64,000 nt of DNA from Sulfitobacter sp. (GTDB taxonomy: Bacteria; Pseudomonadota; Alphaproteobacteria; Rhodobacterales; Rhodobacteraceae). The stretch's first letter is position 1. Every line of letters begins with the position of its first letter. This document shows positions 16,241 to 26,946 of the stretch, one piece after another. The stretch covers positions 124,001 through 188,000 of the forward strand of contig JAQXCD010000020.1 in NCBI GenBank assembly GCA_029252045.1, in the 5' to 3' direction. Both the position numbers and the translations under genes were made by a program. Below the pieces are notes generated by a model. The model was not told the DNA's origin. It saw only the letters and a program-made list of their open reading frames with translations, and ran no database searches.

Positions 16241-16699
16241 ATGACCCCTACGAAGCCTCCTCGTCTTGCCGTAAGGGCTATTATCCTGCACGAAAACCGT
16301 TTGTTGCTGGTGAACGCTTGGCCCGATGGCAAAAGCGATTTGATGTGCGCGCCGGGGGGCGGCGTGGAGCGTGGAACTGCGCTGCCCGACAACCTGATCC
16401 GCGAGGTATATGAGGAAACCGGCCTGCGCATCGCAGTAGGCGCGCCTTGTCTGGTCAACGAGTTTCACGACCCAGCGGGCAGCTTTCATCAGGTTGATGT
16501 CTATTTTCGCTGCACCCTGCTGGGCGATGCCGCTTTGGATCACAGCTGGCAGGATGTGGATGCCATCGTGACCGACCGCCGCTGGGTCACCCGGAGCGAG
16601 ATGGCCGGACTACGCGTCAAGCCTGACAGCCTTGCCGCCGTTGCGTGGGAAGACCCCGATGCCCCGCTCTATGACCCGTTAGAGCCGATCATCGCTTAG
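16241..16699 (+). CDS. Nudix hydrolase
   Basis: A 152-residue Nudix protein. The box reads GGGVERGTALPDNLIREVYE then ETGL: the catalytic REVYEE part is intact, while the first conserved Glu of the consensus (eight residues before the Arg) is Thr. A strong AAGGAG site seven bases before the ATG fixes the start. The substrate (a nucleoside diphosphate derivative) is not predictable. Its end overlaps the convergent EamA gene by 11 bases. Confidence 0.88.
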   Translation: MTPTKPPRLAVRAIILHENRLLLVNAWPDGKSDLMCAPGGGVERGTALPDNLIREVYEETGLRIAVGAPCLVNEFHDPAGSFHQVDVYFRCTLLGDAALDHSWQDVDAIVTDRRWVTRSEMAGLRVKPDSLAAVAWEDPDAPLYDPLEPIIA

Positions 16700-17525
16700 C
16701 GGTTACAGCCCAGCCAATGCCACCCACAACCAACGCGGCCGCCAGCAACACCAAAGGCTCAATCTGCTCATCCAACAAAACGGCACCTGCGGCAATCGCA
16801 ATCACCGGAACACTCAGTTGGACCACGGCAGCCGTCGTGCCCCGCATCTGCCGCAACACAGTGTACCAAAGCGCATATCCCAGCCCTGATGTGATCGCGC
16901 CACATAGCACCGCAAGGGCGATACCCCAGGCATCTCCCTCCGGACTGATTCCCATGATGAGCAAGAACACAGCGAGCATGGGGAGGCACAGCACAAAATT
17001 AGCAGCCGTTGCCGCCAGCGGGTCAGCCGCGCCACGGCCTGCAATTGTGTAAGCGGCCCAGCCCAGCCCGGCCAACACCATCAGCGCCGCACCCGCTGGA
17101 TCAGTTACACTTCCTTCGCCCGGCCACAGTACCAGCACCAACCCGCCGAACGCGATAATTGCGCCAGCCATCTGGCGCCCGTCCGGGGGCTGGCCCGTTG
17201 TCGCGGCATGACCAAACATCGTAATTTGCGTAACACCAAATAGGATCAACGCCCCCAGCCCCGCGTCCAGCGTCAGATAGGCCAGCGAAAATCCGACCAT
17301 ATAGGCCGTCAGGCTAATCGCCCCCGGCAACCGCGTCAGACGCATCAAAGGCAGTGCACTGCCGCGCCAGATGGACAAAATGCCCAACATCGCGGCCCCT
17401 GCGGCAACACGCACTAGGGCAAAGCCGGCAGGGCTCAGATGCCCGCCGTCGACTGCCGTTCGGGTGAGAACGGAGTTCGCGGCAAAGGCACACATTGTAA
17501 GGGCGGTCAAAAAGATCAGGCGCAT
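16689..17525 (-). CDS. EamA/DMT family transporter
   Basis: A 278-residue inner membrane protein with ten predicted hydrophobic helices and two EamA repeats (first about residues 5-130, second about 140-275). GLGYALWYTVLRQ and VQLSVPVIAIAAGAVLLDE are typical of drug/metabolite exporters of the RhaT type. Substrate unknown. It lies downstream of groEL on the same strand but is separated by strong hairpins, so it is probably an independent unit. Confidence 0.88.
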   Translation of the reverse strand: MRLIFLTALTMCAFAANSVLTRTAVDGGHLSPAGFALVRVAAGAAMLGILSIWRGSALPLMRLTRLPGAISLTAYMVGFSLAYLTLDAGLGALILFGVTQITMFGHAATTGQPPDGRQMAGAIIAFGGLVLVLWPGEGSVTDPAGAALMVLAGLGWAAYTIAGRGAADPLAATAANFVLCLPMLAVFLLIMGISPEGDAWGIALAVLCGAITSGLGYALWYTVLRQMRGTTAAVVQLSVPVIAIAAGAVLLDEQIEPLVLLAAALVVGGIGWAVTAKR

Positions 17526-17667
17526 AACATGCGCCTACCGTGACTTTCACAATCGACCAAGCACAATCAGAACGGACACCCCTTTCGGCCAGTCACATCA
17601 CTGTCATATCTCCAGCCGCGCTCAGAGTTCCGGCAGGCCAGACACAAATCAGTTGCCAGAACGTGAC

Positions 17668-17691
17668 AAAGGGCCCCCTAAGGAGCCCTTT
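17668..17691 (-). terminator. Hairpin downstream of groEL
   Basis: AAAGGGC (17668-17674) pairs with GCCCTTT (17685-17691), loop of ten bases; read on the minus strand it ends in TTT. Likely the groEL operon terminator, about 100 bases after the stop. Confidence 0.65.
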
Positions 17692-17705
17692 GCACTGTCG
17701 GTTAG

Positions 17706-17759
17706 GACAGGGTCGCATGTTTGCCTTTCGGGATCTTTTCCTAGGGAAAAGACCCTGTC
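17706..17759 (-). other. Structured element in the groEL 3' region
   Basis: GACAGGGTC (17706-17714) and GACCCTGTC (17751-17759) are a perfect 9-bp inverted repeat. They enclose a second hairpin CTTTTCC-tag-GGAAAAG (17735-17751; one shared base). The two together predict a branched RNA just after groEL. It could protect the mRNA end or be a small RNA; no known family is recognised. Confidence 0.4.
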
Positions 17760-17789
17760 GGCTTACGAGCATCAGCTATGCTAATACTC

Positions 17790-19445
<1,656 letters not shown>

Positions 19446-19507
19446 CTAAAAATTGTTAGATGGGAAGCGTGTCATGTGGGGGGCCAATCAGCCCGCCTGT
19501 CCTGAAA

Positions 19508-19795
19508 TCAGGACAGGATCCCCATGATGTCGCTTTCTTTCATCATCAGCATTTCTACGCCGTCGACAGTTACTTCTGTGCCGGACCATTTGCCGAACAG
19601 GATCTTGTCGCCCGCTTTAACCGCTGGTGCGATCAACTCGCCGTTGTCTTTGCGTGCGCCTTCGCCCACGGAAACAACTTCACCTTCGGAAGGCTTTTCT
19701 TTTGCGCTTTCGGGAATATACAGCCCGCCTGCGGTTTTCTCTTCGCTCTCTGTGCGCTTAACCAACACGCGGTCGTGAAGTGGTGTTAATGCCAT
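19508..19795 (-). CDS. groES: Co-chaperonin GroES
   Basis: A 95-residue lid subunit of the chaperonin. [20 protein letters not shown] holds the start of the domain and the mobile loop, and [13 protein letters not shown] follows. Start ATG 19795; the in-frame extension to 19873 runs through the CIRCE operator and is not coding. First gene of the operon controlled by HrcA. Confidence 0.97.
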   Translation of the reverse strand: MALTPLHDRVLVKRTESEEKTAGGLYIPESAKEKPSEGEVVSVGEGARKDNGELIAPAVKAGDKILFGKWSGTEVTVDGVEMLMMKESDIMGILS

Positions 19796-19862
19796 CTTTG
19801 TAGCTCCTTGAATGCTCAAAGTTAATCTCAAGGACCGGCCCTTCACCCGAAGCGGCCAGCCG

Positions 19863-19889
19863 TTAGCACTCACCTTAGTCGAGTGCTAA
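19863..19889 (-). promoter_or_regulatory. CIRCE operator (HrcA binding site)
   Basis: TTAGCACTC-N9-GAGTGCTAA, a perfect match to the CIRCE consensus, 67 bases upstream of groES. It shows HrcA-type repression of groESL. The hrcA gene itself is not in this window. Confidence 0.97.
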
Positions 19890-19896
19890 CGAGCTG

Positions 19897-19925
19897 TAGA
19901 TAGGGATGCTGCAAAGGCGAGTCAA
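19897..19925 (-). promoter_or_regulatory. groESL promoter
   Basis: On the minus strand TTGACT and TATCTA are 17 bases apart and lie just upstream of CIRCE, as expected for a vegetative promoter blocked by HrcA. Confidence 0.7.
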
Positions 19926-19964
19926 CGTCCCACACCAGAAATTTCGTGTTGGATTAGCTTGGCC

Positions 19965-20642
19965 CTAACGCGCACCCAGTACACGGCCCGATACAGCGAC
20001 GGCATCCGCCCCCGCAGGCGTGATGCCATAGACACCTTTTTCGACCTTCTCGAACCAGCCATAATGATTGTCACGCATCATGGCAGTCGCCTTGGAAACG
20101 CCGGTTTCCTTGGCAACATCCGCCCCTTTGCTTGCCCCCACCTCAAACAAATAAACAGCGATTTTCACGGCATCCTGCCGGTATGCCGTCACCAGCCCTG
20201 TCCGCGTCTGGCCGCCATCATTCGGATCCCCCTGCCTGCGCGCAAATTCACGCAACAAGGTCGCGTTGCGTTTGGTGTTTTTTCGCGGGGCATAGGGGCC
20301 GGGATCACAATGCACGGACACCAGACCGTCTTCGATCCGCACTGTCATCAACCCCAGACCCAGCCGCCGCGCCAGCGCTGTGTTCGCTTTGATCGCTTTG
20401 TAGAAAGGCTTGCCTGCCTTATGGGCCACGGCCAGATAGACATTGTCGCTGACCTTGAGCCGCTCGACGCATTGATGGAACAAGGCTAAAGAAAATCCCA
20501 GCTTCAGCTCTACCACCACAGGCGGCTCTGCCCCGCGGATGGCAACCACATCAGCGGCGCCCACTTCGGCTTTCACAACGTATCCCTGATCCTCCAAAAA
20601 GGCTTTTACGGGGGCATAAAGATCGGTTTCGCGGATGCTCAT
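19965..20642 (-). CDS. DUF2161 family protein, PD-(D/E)XK nuclease-like
   Basis: A 225-residue protein with a nuclease-like core: D31 (AADVVAI), E45 and K47 (VVVELKLG) fit the PD-(D/E)XK signature. Residues about 150-215 look like a winged-helix tail (AVYLFEVGASKGADVAKETG, MMRDNHYGWF). The family is annotated as putative phosphodiesterase and its role is unknown; a link to DNA repair or a solitary defence nuclease is possible but unsupported by neighbours. ATG 20642 was chosen because the 71 residues upstream do not resemble the family and overlap the divergent gene. Confidence 0.8.
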   Translation of the reverse strand: MSIRETDLYAPVKAFLEDQGYVVKAEVGAADVVAIRGAEPPVVVELKLGFSLALFHQCVERLKVSDNVYLAVAHKAGKPFYKAIKANTALARRLGLGLMTVRIEDGLVSVHCDPGPYAPRKNTKRNATLLREFARRQGDPNDGGQTRTGLVTAYRQDAVKIAVYLFEVGASKGADVAKETGVSKATAMMRDNHYGWFEKVEKGVYGITPAGADAVAVSGRVLGAR

Positions 20643-20696
20643 GGCGCAAAGACTATCACCATTTCCAAACCACCTGCGACCCCCTAAGCTGCACTG

Positions 20697-21053
20697 ATGA
20701 CTTACGACGAGATCACCCGTTTTTGCGCATCCCTGCCCCACGCCACTCATGTGGTGCAATGGGGCGGATCGGATGTGTATAAGATCGGCAGCAAGCTGTT
20801 TGCCGTAGTGGGCATGGGCGGCGACGAGACCAGCGTGACCTTCAAAACCAGCCACCTTGCGTTTGAGGTACTCTCCGACAGTCCAGGCCTGCGCCCCGCG
20901 CCCTATCTGGCCTCCCGCGGGTTAAAGTGGATACAGCACTACGGCCTGCCCGGTCTGTCCGATGACAGCCTGCGCGACCATATTACGGCATCTTATGAAA
21001 TGGTCGCTGCCGGACTGACGCGCAAACTACGGGCAGAACTGGGGTTTGATTAG
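20697..21053 (+). CDS. MmcQ/YjbR family DNA-binding protein
   Basis: A 118-residue protein of the MmcQ/YjbR family with the typical N-terminus (YDEITRFCASLPHATH), VYKIGSKLFAVVG and the end segment SYEMVAAGLTRKLRAEL. The fold resembles the double-wing DNA-binding motif; function is poorly known. Divergent from the DUF2161 gene. Confidence 0.88.
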   Translation: MTYDEITRFCASLPHATHVVQWGGSDVYKIGSKLFAVVGMGGDETSVTFKTSHLAFEVLSDSPGLRPAPYLASRGLKWIQHYGLPGLSDDSLRDHITASYEMVAAGLTRKLRAELGFD

Positions 21054-21225
21054 ACGGTAGCGTGAAGACGCGGATGTAGGACCTGTGGCAGCGACGGGAT
21101 TGAGTTTAGGGGCACAATAAAGAAGCGCCAAAAGCCGCTGGCGATGCCCGTTTTGCAGACGTGACACTGGCCGCGATCCTGTTATAAAACGCCAAAATTG
21201 ACGATACCCCCCTTAGGAGAGCAGC

Positions 21226-22146
21226 ATGACAACCCTCGTTTTTGGCCACAAATCCCCCGACACAGACAGCACCGGCAGCCCGATCATCTGGGCGTGGTAT
21301 CTCAGCACCGTACACGGCGTGGATGCAAAACCTGCGCTGCTGGGCGAGCCGAACACCGAAGCCCTGTTTATGCTGGACCACTGGAAACTGGACAAGCCAG
21401 AGATCATTTCCGATGTGGCAGACGACCAACCCGTTGTTATTGTAGACACCAACAACCCTGCCGAGTTGCCCGCCAATATCAACAATGCAGACATCAAAGC
21501 CATCATCGACCATCACAAACTGGTCGGCGGTTTGGAGACCAAAGGCCCCATCCACATCGTGATGGAGCCGCTGGCCTGTACCGCCACAATCATGTGGAAG
21601 ATCATTGGCAAAGACATGGCGCAGATGCCCGACAACATCAAAGGTGCGATGCTGACGTGCATCCTGTCCGATACGCTTGAGTTCCGCTCGCCCACAACAA
21701 CGCAAGAAGACAAAGCCATCGCATGGTCGCTGGCTGAAAGCCTTGGCGTGGGCATTGCAACCTATGCGGCGCAGATGTTTGCAGCAAAATCCGATGTCTC
21801 GTCGTTCTCCGAAGCGGAATTGCTGCGGATGGACAGCAAAGAATACGAAGTCGGCGGTAAGCAGTTCCGCGTTTCTGTTCTGGAAACAACATCGCCAGCA
21901 ACCGTTTTGGACCGCAAGGATGCGCTGATGGCTGCTATGCCTGCAGTGGCCAGCGAAGACGGTGCCGATCAGGTGTTGCTGTTTGTCGTGGATATCCTCA
22001 ACGAAGAAGCCACCATGCTGATCCCTAACGAACTGTCCAAATCCGTCGCCGAGAAATCATTTGGTGCGACAGTCACCGGCGACACTGTTGTTTTGCCCGG
22101 CATCATGAGCCGCAAAAAGCAGATCATTCCGAACCTCAAAGTTTAA
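21226..22146 (+). CDS. ppaC: Manganese-dependent inorganic pyrophosphatase (family II)
   Basis: A 306-residue DHH-family enzyme hydrolysing pyrophosphate. VFGHKSPDTDST (metal ligands H, D, D), VIVDTNNPAEL, AIIDHHKLVGG (DHH) and the C-terminal SRKKQIIP substrate motif are all present. A strong AGGAG site precedes the ATG. Ends before a clear terminator, so it is a single-gene unit. Confidence 0.95.
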   Translation: MTTLVFGHKSPDTDSTGSPIIWAWYLSTVHGVDAKPALLGEPNTEALFMLDHWKLDKPEIISDVADDQPVVIVDTNNPAELPANINNADIKAIIDHHKLVGGLETKGPIHIVMEPLACTATIMWKIIGKDMAQMPDNIKGAMLTCILSDTLEFRSPTTTQEDKAIAWSLAESLGVGIATYAAQMFAAKSDVSSFSEAELLRMDSKEYEVGGKQFRVSVLETTSPATVLDRKDALMAAMPAVASEDGADQVLLFVVDILNEEATMLIPNELSKSVAEKSFGATVTGDTVVLPGIMSRKKQIIPNLKV

Positions 22147-22175
22147 GACCGCACACTTGCGCAACGCCACAGTCC

Positions 22176-22205
22176 AGCCCCTCCGTGCAAACGGGGGGGC
22201 TTTTT
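22176..22205 (+). terminator. Rho-independent terminator after ppaC
   Basis: AGCCCCTCCGT (22176-22186) pairs with ACGGGGGGGCT (22191-22201) with a GCAA tetraloop and one G-T pair, followed by a T run to 22205. Confidence 0.93.
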
Positions 22206-22283
22206 CTTGGTCCGCCCCCCCTCTTTGCATCCTGCCCCTGCTCCGCTATTTGCAGTGTATAACATCCCAGAGGAGCCGCCCCC

Positions 22284-23156
22284 ATGACGCGCATCATCAC
22301 TGCCCTTTCCGAAATCTCGCAGGCCTATGACGCGCTGTTTGTGGATCTGTGGGGATGTGTGCACAATGGCGTCAAGGCGATCCCAAGCGCCGTTGCGGCC
22401 TTGCAAGACTACCGGAAAACCGGCGGCAAGGTTGTCCTTGTGACCAATTCGCCGCGCCCGCGCGCAGGCGTAGAAAAGCAGCTGGAGCATTTTGGCGTCC
22501 CACGGGATGCCTATGACGCCATCGCCACGTCTGGCGACAGTGCCCGTTCAGCCATGTACCGCGGTGCAGTGGGCACACAGGTCTGGCACTATGGCCCAGT
22601 CACGGACAGCCGCTTTTTTGATCCGCTGGATATTCTCGAAAACCCCGTAGTGATTGACCGCGTGCCACTGGATGCGGCGACAGGCATTGTCTGTACCGGT
22701 CCATTTGATGCGCAAGCCGAGCCCGACATGTGGCGTCCGGAACTGGAAGTGGCGCTTGCGCGGGGCCTGAAGCTGCTCTGCGCAAATCCTGATATTGTTG
22801 TGGACCGAGGCGAGGTGCGGGAGTGGTGCGCAGGCGCTGTGGCAAAGCTCTATACCGAAATGGGGGGCGAGAGCCTTTATTTCGGCAAACCCCACGCCCC
22901 GATCTATGATCTCGCACGGCGCCGCCTGCACAAACTGGGTAACACGATCCCCGACAGCGCAATTCTGGTGATCGGGGACGGCATTCTGACGGATGTCAAA
23001 GGCGGTATTGACGAGGGGATTGATTCCCTGTTCATCTCGGGTGGCCTTGCTGCTGCCGAGACCAAAACAGTTACCCAACCGGATCAAGACGCACTAACCG
23101 CCTATCTGGAAACGGAAAAATCAGATCCCACCTTCACAATCGGCCACCTGCGGTAG
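22284..23156 (+). CDS. TIGR01459 family HAD-type hydrolase
   Basis: A 290-residue HAD protein with motif I LFVDLWGCVHNG (the second Asp of DxD is replaced by Trp-Gly, as is usual in the sugar/nucleotide phosphatase NagD-like branch), motif II VTNSPRPR and motif IV LVIGDGILTDVKGG. Cap of the C2 type. This subfamily is found chiefly in alphaproteobacteria and its substrate is unknown. AGGAG lies upstream of the ATG. Confidence 0.87.
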   Translation: MTRIITALSEISQAYDALFVDLWGCVHNGVKAIPSAVAALQDYRKTGGKVVLVTNSPRPRAGVEKQLEHFGVPRDAYDAIATSGDSARSAMYRGAVGTQVWHYGPVTDSRFFDPLDILENPVVIDRVPLDAATGIVCTGPFDAQAEPDMWRPELEVALARGLKLLCANPDIVVDRGEVREWCAGAVAKLYTEMGGESLYFGKPHAPIYDLARRRLHKLGNTIPDSAILVIGDGILTDVKGGIDEGIDSLFISGGLAAAETKTVTQPDQDALTAYLETEKSDPTFTIGHLR

Positions 23157-23247
23157 AGTATTTCACTCTTGTAATTTCTGCGCTTGCGAAGTAATTAAGT
23201 TCCAAATGGGCAAGCCTGTCCGTACTATTATTACCAAGAGGGCTGGG

Positions 23248-23691
23248 ATGTTGGACAATCTTCCGCGCGGCACAATCGTCATCGAAGACCTTGAGATCGG
23301 CATGTTCCGGTATCTACGCAAGCAGGTGACGGATGAGGACATCGAGATGTTTGCGACTATCTCGACCGATCGCAATCCGGTTCACCTTGATGACGATTAT
23401 GCGCAGGATACGATTTTTCAAGGCCGTATCGCACACGGTATGCTGACGGCAGGCCTGATTTCCGCAGTCATCGGCGAGCAGCTGCCGGGCCATGGCACGG
23501 TATATCTGGGGCAGACGATGAAGTTCCTTCGCCCCGTACGCCCGGGCGATACCGTTTATGCCGAAGTCAAAGTCACCGACATTGATCCGGCCAAACGCAT
23601 CGTCAAGATGGATTGCCACTGCTCGGTTGACGGCAAAAAGGTACTGATCGGCGAAGCGACAGTTTTAGCACCCTCGCGCAAGTTCGACTGA
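23248..23691 (+). CDS. MaoC family dehydratase
   Basis: A 147-residue hot-dog fold protein related to (R)-specific enoyl-CoA hydratases. The hydratase 2 motif (TDRNPVHLDDDYA with Asp and His) is at about residues 42-54, and FQGRIAHGMLTAGLIS follows. Start ATG 23248 has a G-rich site (AGAGGGCTGGG). Could supply (R)-3-hydroxyacyl-CoA for polymer synthesis, but nothing local proves it. Confidence 0.87.
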   Translation: MLDNLPRGTIVIEDLEIGMFRYLRKQVTDEDIEMFATISTDRNPVHLDDDYAQDTIFQGRIAHGMLTAGLISAVIGEQLPGHGTVYLGQTMKFLRPVRPGDTVYAEVKVTDIDPAKRIVKMDCHCSVDGKKVLIGEATVLAPSRKFD

Positions 23692-23729
23692 CCTTGCACT
23701 GATCCGCCTGCGCCGCTACTCACTGGGGC

Positions 23730-24662
23730 ATGCGGATTATCTCGGATTACCAGTTTGTAGAAGACACCGATCGCGGCGCTACCGCTGCGATTGGCAACTT
23801 TGATGGCGTGCACCTCGGGCACCGCTCGGTCATTGAAATGGCGCGGGCGGCGGCAGTTGATGCGCCTTTGGGTGTCGTGACGTTTGATCCACATCCGCGG
23901 GCACATTTTGCGCCACACAGTGCCCCTTTCAGATTGATGAGCAGTGCTGCGCGCGCATCGCGGCTGGCCAAAGTGGGTGTCGAAAAACTGTATCAACTTC
24001 CATTTGCGACAGCACTCGCCTCGCTGACCCCGTTTGAATTTGCCGATAAGGTTTTGCACCGGGGTTTGGGCCTGCGTCATGTCGTGGTTGGCGCTGATTT
24101 TTGCTTTGGCAAAGGACGCGCAGGCACCACTGCTGATCTGGTCACTTTCGGAGCGGAATTAGGGTTTGGCGTGACAATTGCACCTTTGATGGCACAAGCC
24201 GAACAAACCGTTTCATCCACCGCAATCCGGCAGGCATTGAGCGATGCGCGCCCGCGTGATGCCGCAGCGATGCTGGGGCATTGGCACCGCATCGAAGGCC
24301 CCGTGATCGGAGGCGAGCAGCGCGGCCGCGAGCTGGGTTATCCCACCGCAAATATGTCTATCGACGGGCTGCACCCGCCTGCCTTCGGCGTCTACGCCGT
24401 GCTGGTGGATGTGCTGGAAGGGCCCCACAAGGGCAGCTATCATGGTGTCGCCTCCATGGGGGTGCGCCCGATGTTCGGGGAAAACAGACCCAACCTCGAA
24501 AGCTTTATCTTTGACTTCAAAGGCGACCTCTATGGCACGCCGCTGTCTGTGGCGCTGGTAGAACACCTGCGCGGCGAGGAAAAGTTCGACAGTCTTGAGG
24601 CCCTGATCACCCAGATGGACGCCGACAGTGCGGCCGCCCGCGCGATATTGGCCGAGCTATGA
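23730..24662 (+). CDS. ribF: Bifunctional riboflavin kinase / FAD synthetase
   Basis: A 310-residue enzyme that converts riboflavin to FMN and then FAD. The N-terminal nucleotidyltransferase has IGNFDGVHLGH (residues 21-31) and SSTAIRQAL, and the C-terminal kinase has RGRELGYPTANM and FDFKGDLYG. Ends in an ATGA overlap with the YcgN gene. Confidence 0.96.
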   Translation: MRIISDYQFVEDTDRGATAAIGNFDGVHLGHRSVIEMARAAAVDAPLGVVTFDPHPRAHFAPHSAPFRLMSSAARASRLAKVGVEKLYQLPFATALASLTPFEFADKVLHRGLGLRHVVVGADFCFGKGRAGTTADLVTFGAELGFGVTIAPLMAQAEQTVSSTAIRQALSDARPRDAAAMLGHWHRIEGPVIGGEQRGRELGYPTANMSIDGLHPPAFGVYAVLVDVLEGPHKGSYHGVASMGVRPMFGENRPNLESFIFDFKGDLYGTPLSVALVEHLRGEEKFDSLEALITQMDADSAAARAILAEL

Positions 24663-25129
24663 GTGACCCGATTGACCGCCACGGCCTTTCAGACAAGTTT
24701 TGGGAGCGCAAGCCGTTTAAATCCCTGAATAAAAAGGAATGGGAAGCGCTGTGTGACGGCTGTGGCAAATGCTGCCTGAACAAGCTGGAAGACGAAGACA
24801 CGGGCGAAGTCGCCCTGACCAACGTCGCCTGCCGCTTGCTGGATGATGCCACCTGCCGCTGTGCGCAATACGATATCCGCCATCAGTTTGTGCCTGACTG
24901 TATCGTCATGACGCCCGAGAACATCGACACCCATGCCTATTGGATGCCCCAGACCTGTGCCTACCGCCTGCTTTGGAAGGGCGAACCGCTGCCGGACTGG
25001 CATCCGCTGATCACTGGCACCTCGGAGAGCGTGCACAAGGCCGGTGTATCCATGCGCGGCCGCACGGTCAGCGAATGGGAAACCGCGTTCGAAGACTGGG
25101 AAGACCACATCATCGAGGAGCCACTCTAA
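24659..25129 (+). CDS. YcgN family cysteine cluster protein
   Basis: A 156-residue UPF0260 protein. CDGCGKCCLNK (residues 32-42) and further cysteines at VACRL, TCRCAQY, DCIV and TCAYR probably bind metal or a cluster; the biochemical role is unknown. Starts within ribF and ends directly before ltaE. Confidence 0.92.
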   Translation: MSDPIDRHGLSDKFWERKPFKSLNKKEWEALCDGCGKCCLNKLEDEDTGEVALTNVACRLLDDATCRCAQYDIRHQFVPDCIVMTPENIDTHAYWMPQTCAYRLLWKGEPLPDWHPLITGTSESVHKAGVSMRGRTVSEWETAFEDWEDHIIEEPL

Positions 25130-26167
25130 ATGTTTTTTGCCTCTGACAATTCCGGCCCTGTAAACCCCAAGATCATGCAGCGCGTGATCGAGGCCAACAC
25201 AGGTTACGCCATGCCCTACGGCAATGACGACATCATGGCGGACGTGCGCGCAAACATCCGTGCGACTTTTGAGGCGCCTGACGCTGCTGTCTATCTGGTG
25301 TCCACAGGCACAGCAGCCAATTCACTGGCACTGGCGTGCTACACACAACCCTGGCAGACAATTTTTTGCGCCCAATACAGCCATATTGAAGAAGACGAGT
25401 GTAACGCACCCGAATTCTACGCAGGCGGTGCCAAACTGACGCTCATCCCCACTGCCAACAAGATGACACCCGACGCTTTGGCAGCTGCCATTGCGCGCCG
25501 TCCGGGGGGAAATGTACATATGGCACAGGCCGGCGCTGTCTCGATCACGCAAGTGACCGAGTTCGGATCGGTCCACACGCTGGAAGAATTGCGCGCTCTC
25601 ACGGCTGTAGCCAAAGCTGCAAACCTGCCCGTGCATCTGGATGGCGCACGCTTTGCCAATGCGCTGGTTGCACTAGGGTGCACACCGGCAGAGATGACAT
25701 GGAAATCCGGTGTGGATGTAGTCAGCTTTGGGGGCACCAAAAACGGCTGTATGGCCGTTGAGGCTGTGATTTTCTTTGACCCTGCCAAGGCGTGGGAGTT
25801 CGAGCTACGCCGCAAACGCGGGGCGCATCTGTTCTCCAAACATCGCTACCTGTCGGCCCAAATGGCCGGATACCTTGCGGACGATCTGTGGCAGGATATG
25901 GCCCGCAGCGCCAATGCCGCCTGCGCGCGCCTTACTGCCGGTCTGCTGGCAAACGGGGCGGAAATGATCCACACCCCGGACGCCAACATGATCTTCACCC
26001 GCTTCCCGCGCGCAGTTCACCAAAAACTACAGGCAGCAGGCGCGAAATATTACGTCTTGAATGGCGACGCAGCCAATGGTCCCGCAGATGAAATGCTAGC
26101 CGCGCGTCTGGTGTGTGACTGGTCGATGACGGATGCGCTCGTCGACCAGTTTCTGACCCATTTCTAA
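25130..26167 (+). CDS. ltaE: Low-specificity L-threonine aldolase
   Basis: A 345-residue PLP enzyme that cleaves L-threonine to glycine and acetaldehyde. FASDNSGPVNPKIM, HLDGARFANAL (PLP-binding Asp) and SFGGTKNGCM (PLP lysine near residue 204) are typical. The ATG is adjacent to the YcgN stop, so ribF, the YcgN gene and ltaE form an operon. The end overlaps the convergent hydrolase by four bases. Confidence 0.94.
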   Translation: MFFASDNSGPVNPKIMQRVIEANTGYAMPYGNDDIMADVRANIRATFEAPDAAVYLVSTGTAANSLALACYTQPWQTIFCAQYSHIEEDECNAPEFYAGGAKLTLIPTANKMTPDALAAAIARRPGGNVHMAQAGAVSITQVTEFGSVHTLEELRALTAVAKAANLPVHLDGARFANALVALGCTPAEMTWKSGVDVVSFGGTKNGCMAVEAVIFFDPAKAWEFELRRKRGAHLFSKHRYLSAQMAGYLADDLWQDMARSANAACARLTAGLLANGAEMIHTPDANMIFTRFPRAVHQKLQAAGAKYYVLNGDAANGPADEMLAARLVCDWSMTDALVDQFLTHF

Positions 26168-26946
26168 CTGCGCGCCAGCACCGCGCGCACATGGGGAGCG
26201 ACTTCATCAGGGTGGGTCACAGGCAGCATATGCCCCGCCCCCTTGATGATCACACGCTCCGCATCCGGCAGACGTTTTTCCAGCGAAATCGCGACTTTTG
26301 CACTCATCGGCGGGGATTGATCCCCCTCGATCAGCACTGCAGGCATCGCCGCCTGTTCAAGCCGCCCCAACAGACCCGCACTGTCGTGGTGCAGGAACGC
26401 CGAGCTTGCCGGTACATAATGCACCAGCCGCGTCATGTGTTCCTGCATCCGCGCGGGTAGTGTGTCCCACGGCGTGCCATCGCCCCAATCACGGTTGAAG
26501 ACCCGCGCCGCCTCACGCTCGTCACCCGTGGCAAAAGCCGCATCCAACGGCGCATTGGCACGCTTGTATTGCTCTAATAGCTCCGGCTCGTCCGCGATTG
26601 CGGGTGCGAAATAGACTGGCTCAAACATCGTGAGGCTCCGCACCAGCTCCGGCGTCTCGACGGCAATGCGTAACGCAACAGTTGCGCCGAATGAATGGCC
26701 AATCAGATCCATCGGCTCGGTGATCAGCCCCCGCGCCATATCGGTTGCGACATCATGCACATTCCCCGTCCTGTCCCACGCACCCGACTTCCCGTGACTG
26801 GGCAGATCAAACGCCAGAACGCTCAGATCATCCTTGAGCGCAGCAGCAAGCCCGCGCCACGCGCTGGCCTGGCCCAATGTACAATGGATGGCCAGTGCAC
26901 GGCGCGCAGCCCCCTCAAACATATGTGTATGGGTATGAAGGGTCAC
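26164..26946 (-). CDS. Alpha/beta hydrolase
   Basis: A 260-residue cytosolic hydrolase: nucleophile motif GHSFGAT (serine near residue 85), a cap region about 130-190, and the histidine in KGAGHMLPVTHPDEV near the end. There is no signal peptide. Starts four bases inside the end of the downstream-numbered isomerase-like gene, so both are co-transcribed. Substrate unknown. Confidence 0.87.
   Translation of the reverse strand: MTLHTHTHMFEGAARRALAIHCTLGQASAWRGLAAALKDDLSVLAFDLPSHGKSGAWDRTGNVHDVATDMARGLITEPMDLIGHSFGATVALRIAVETPELVRSLTMFEPVYFAPAIADEPELLEQYKRANAPLDAAFATGDEREAARVFNRDWGDGTPWDTLPARMQEHMTRLVHYVPASSAFLHHDSAGLLGRLEQAAMPAVLIEGDQSPPMSAKVAISLEKRLPDAERVIIKGAGHMLPVTHPDEVAPHVRAVLARS

Noticed and set aside
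19965..20642. Solitary restriction/defence nuclease
   Set aside because: The PD-(D/E)XK residues are present, but DUF2161 has no known defence role, and no methylase or mobile context is nearby.
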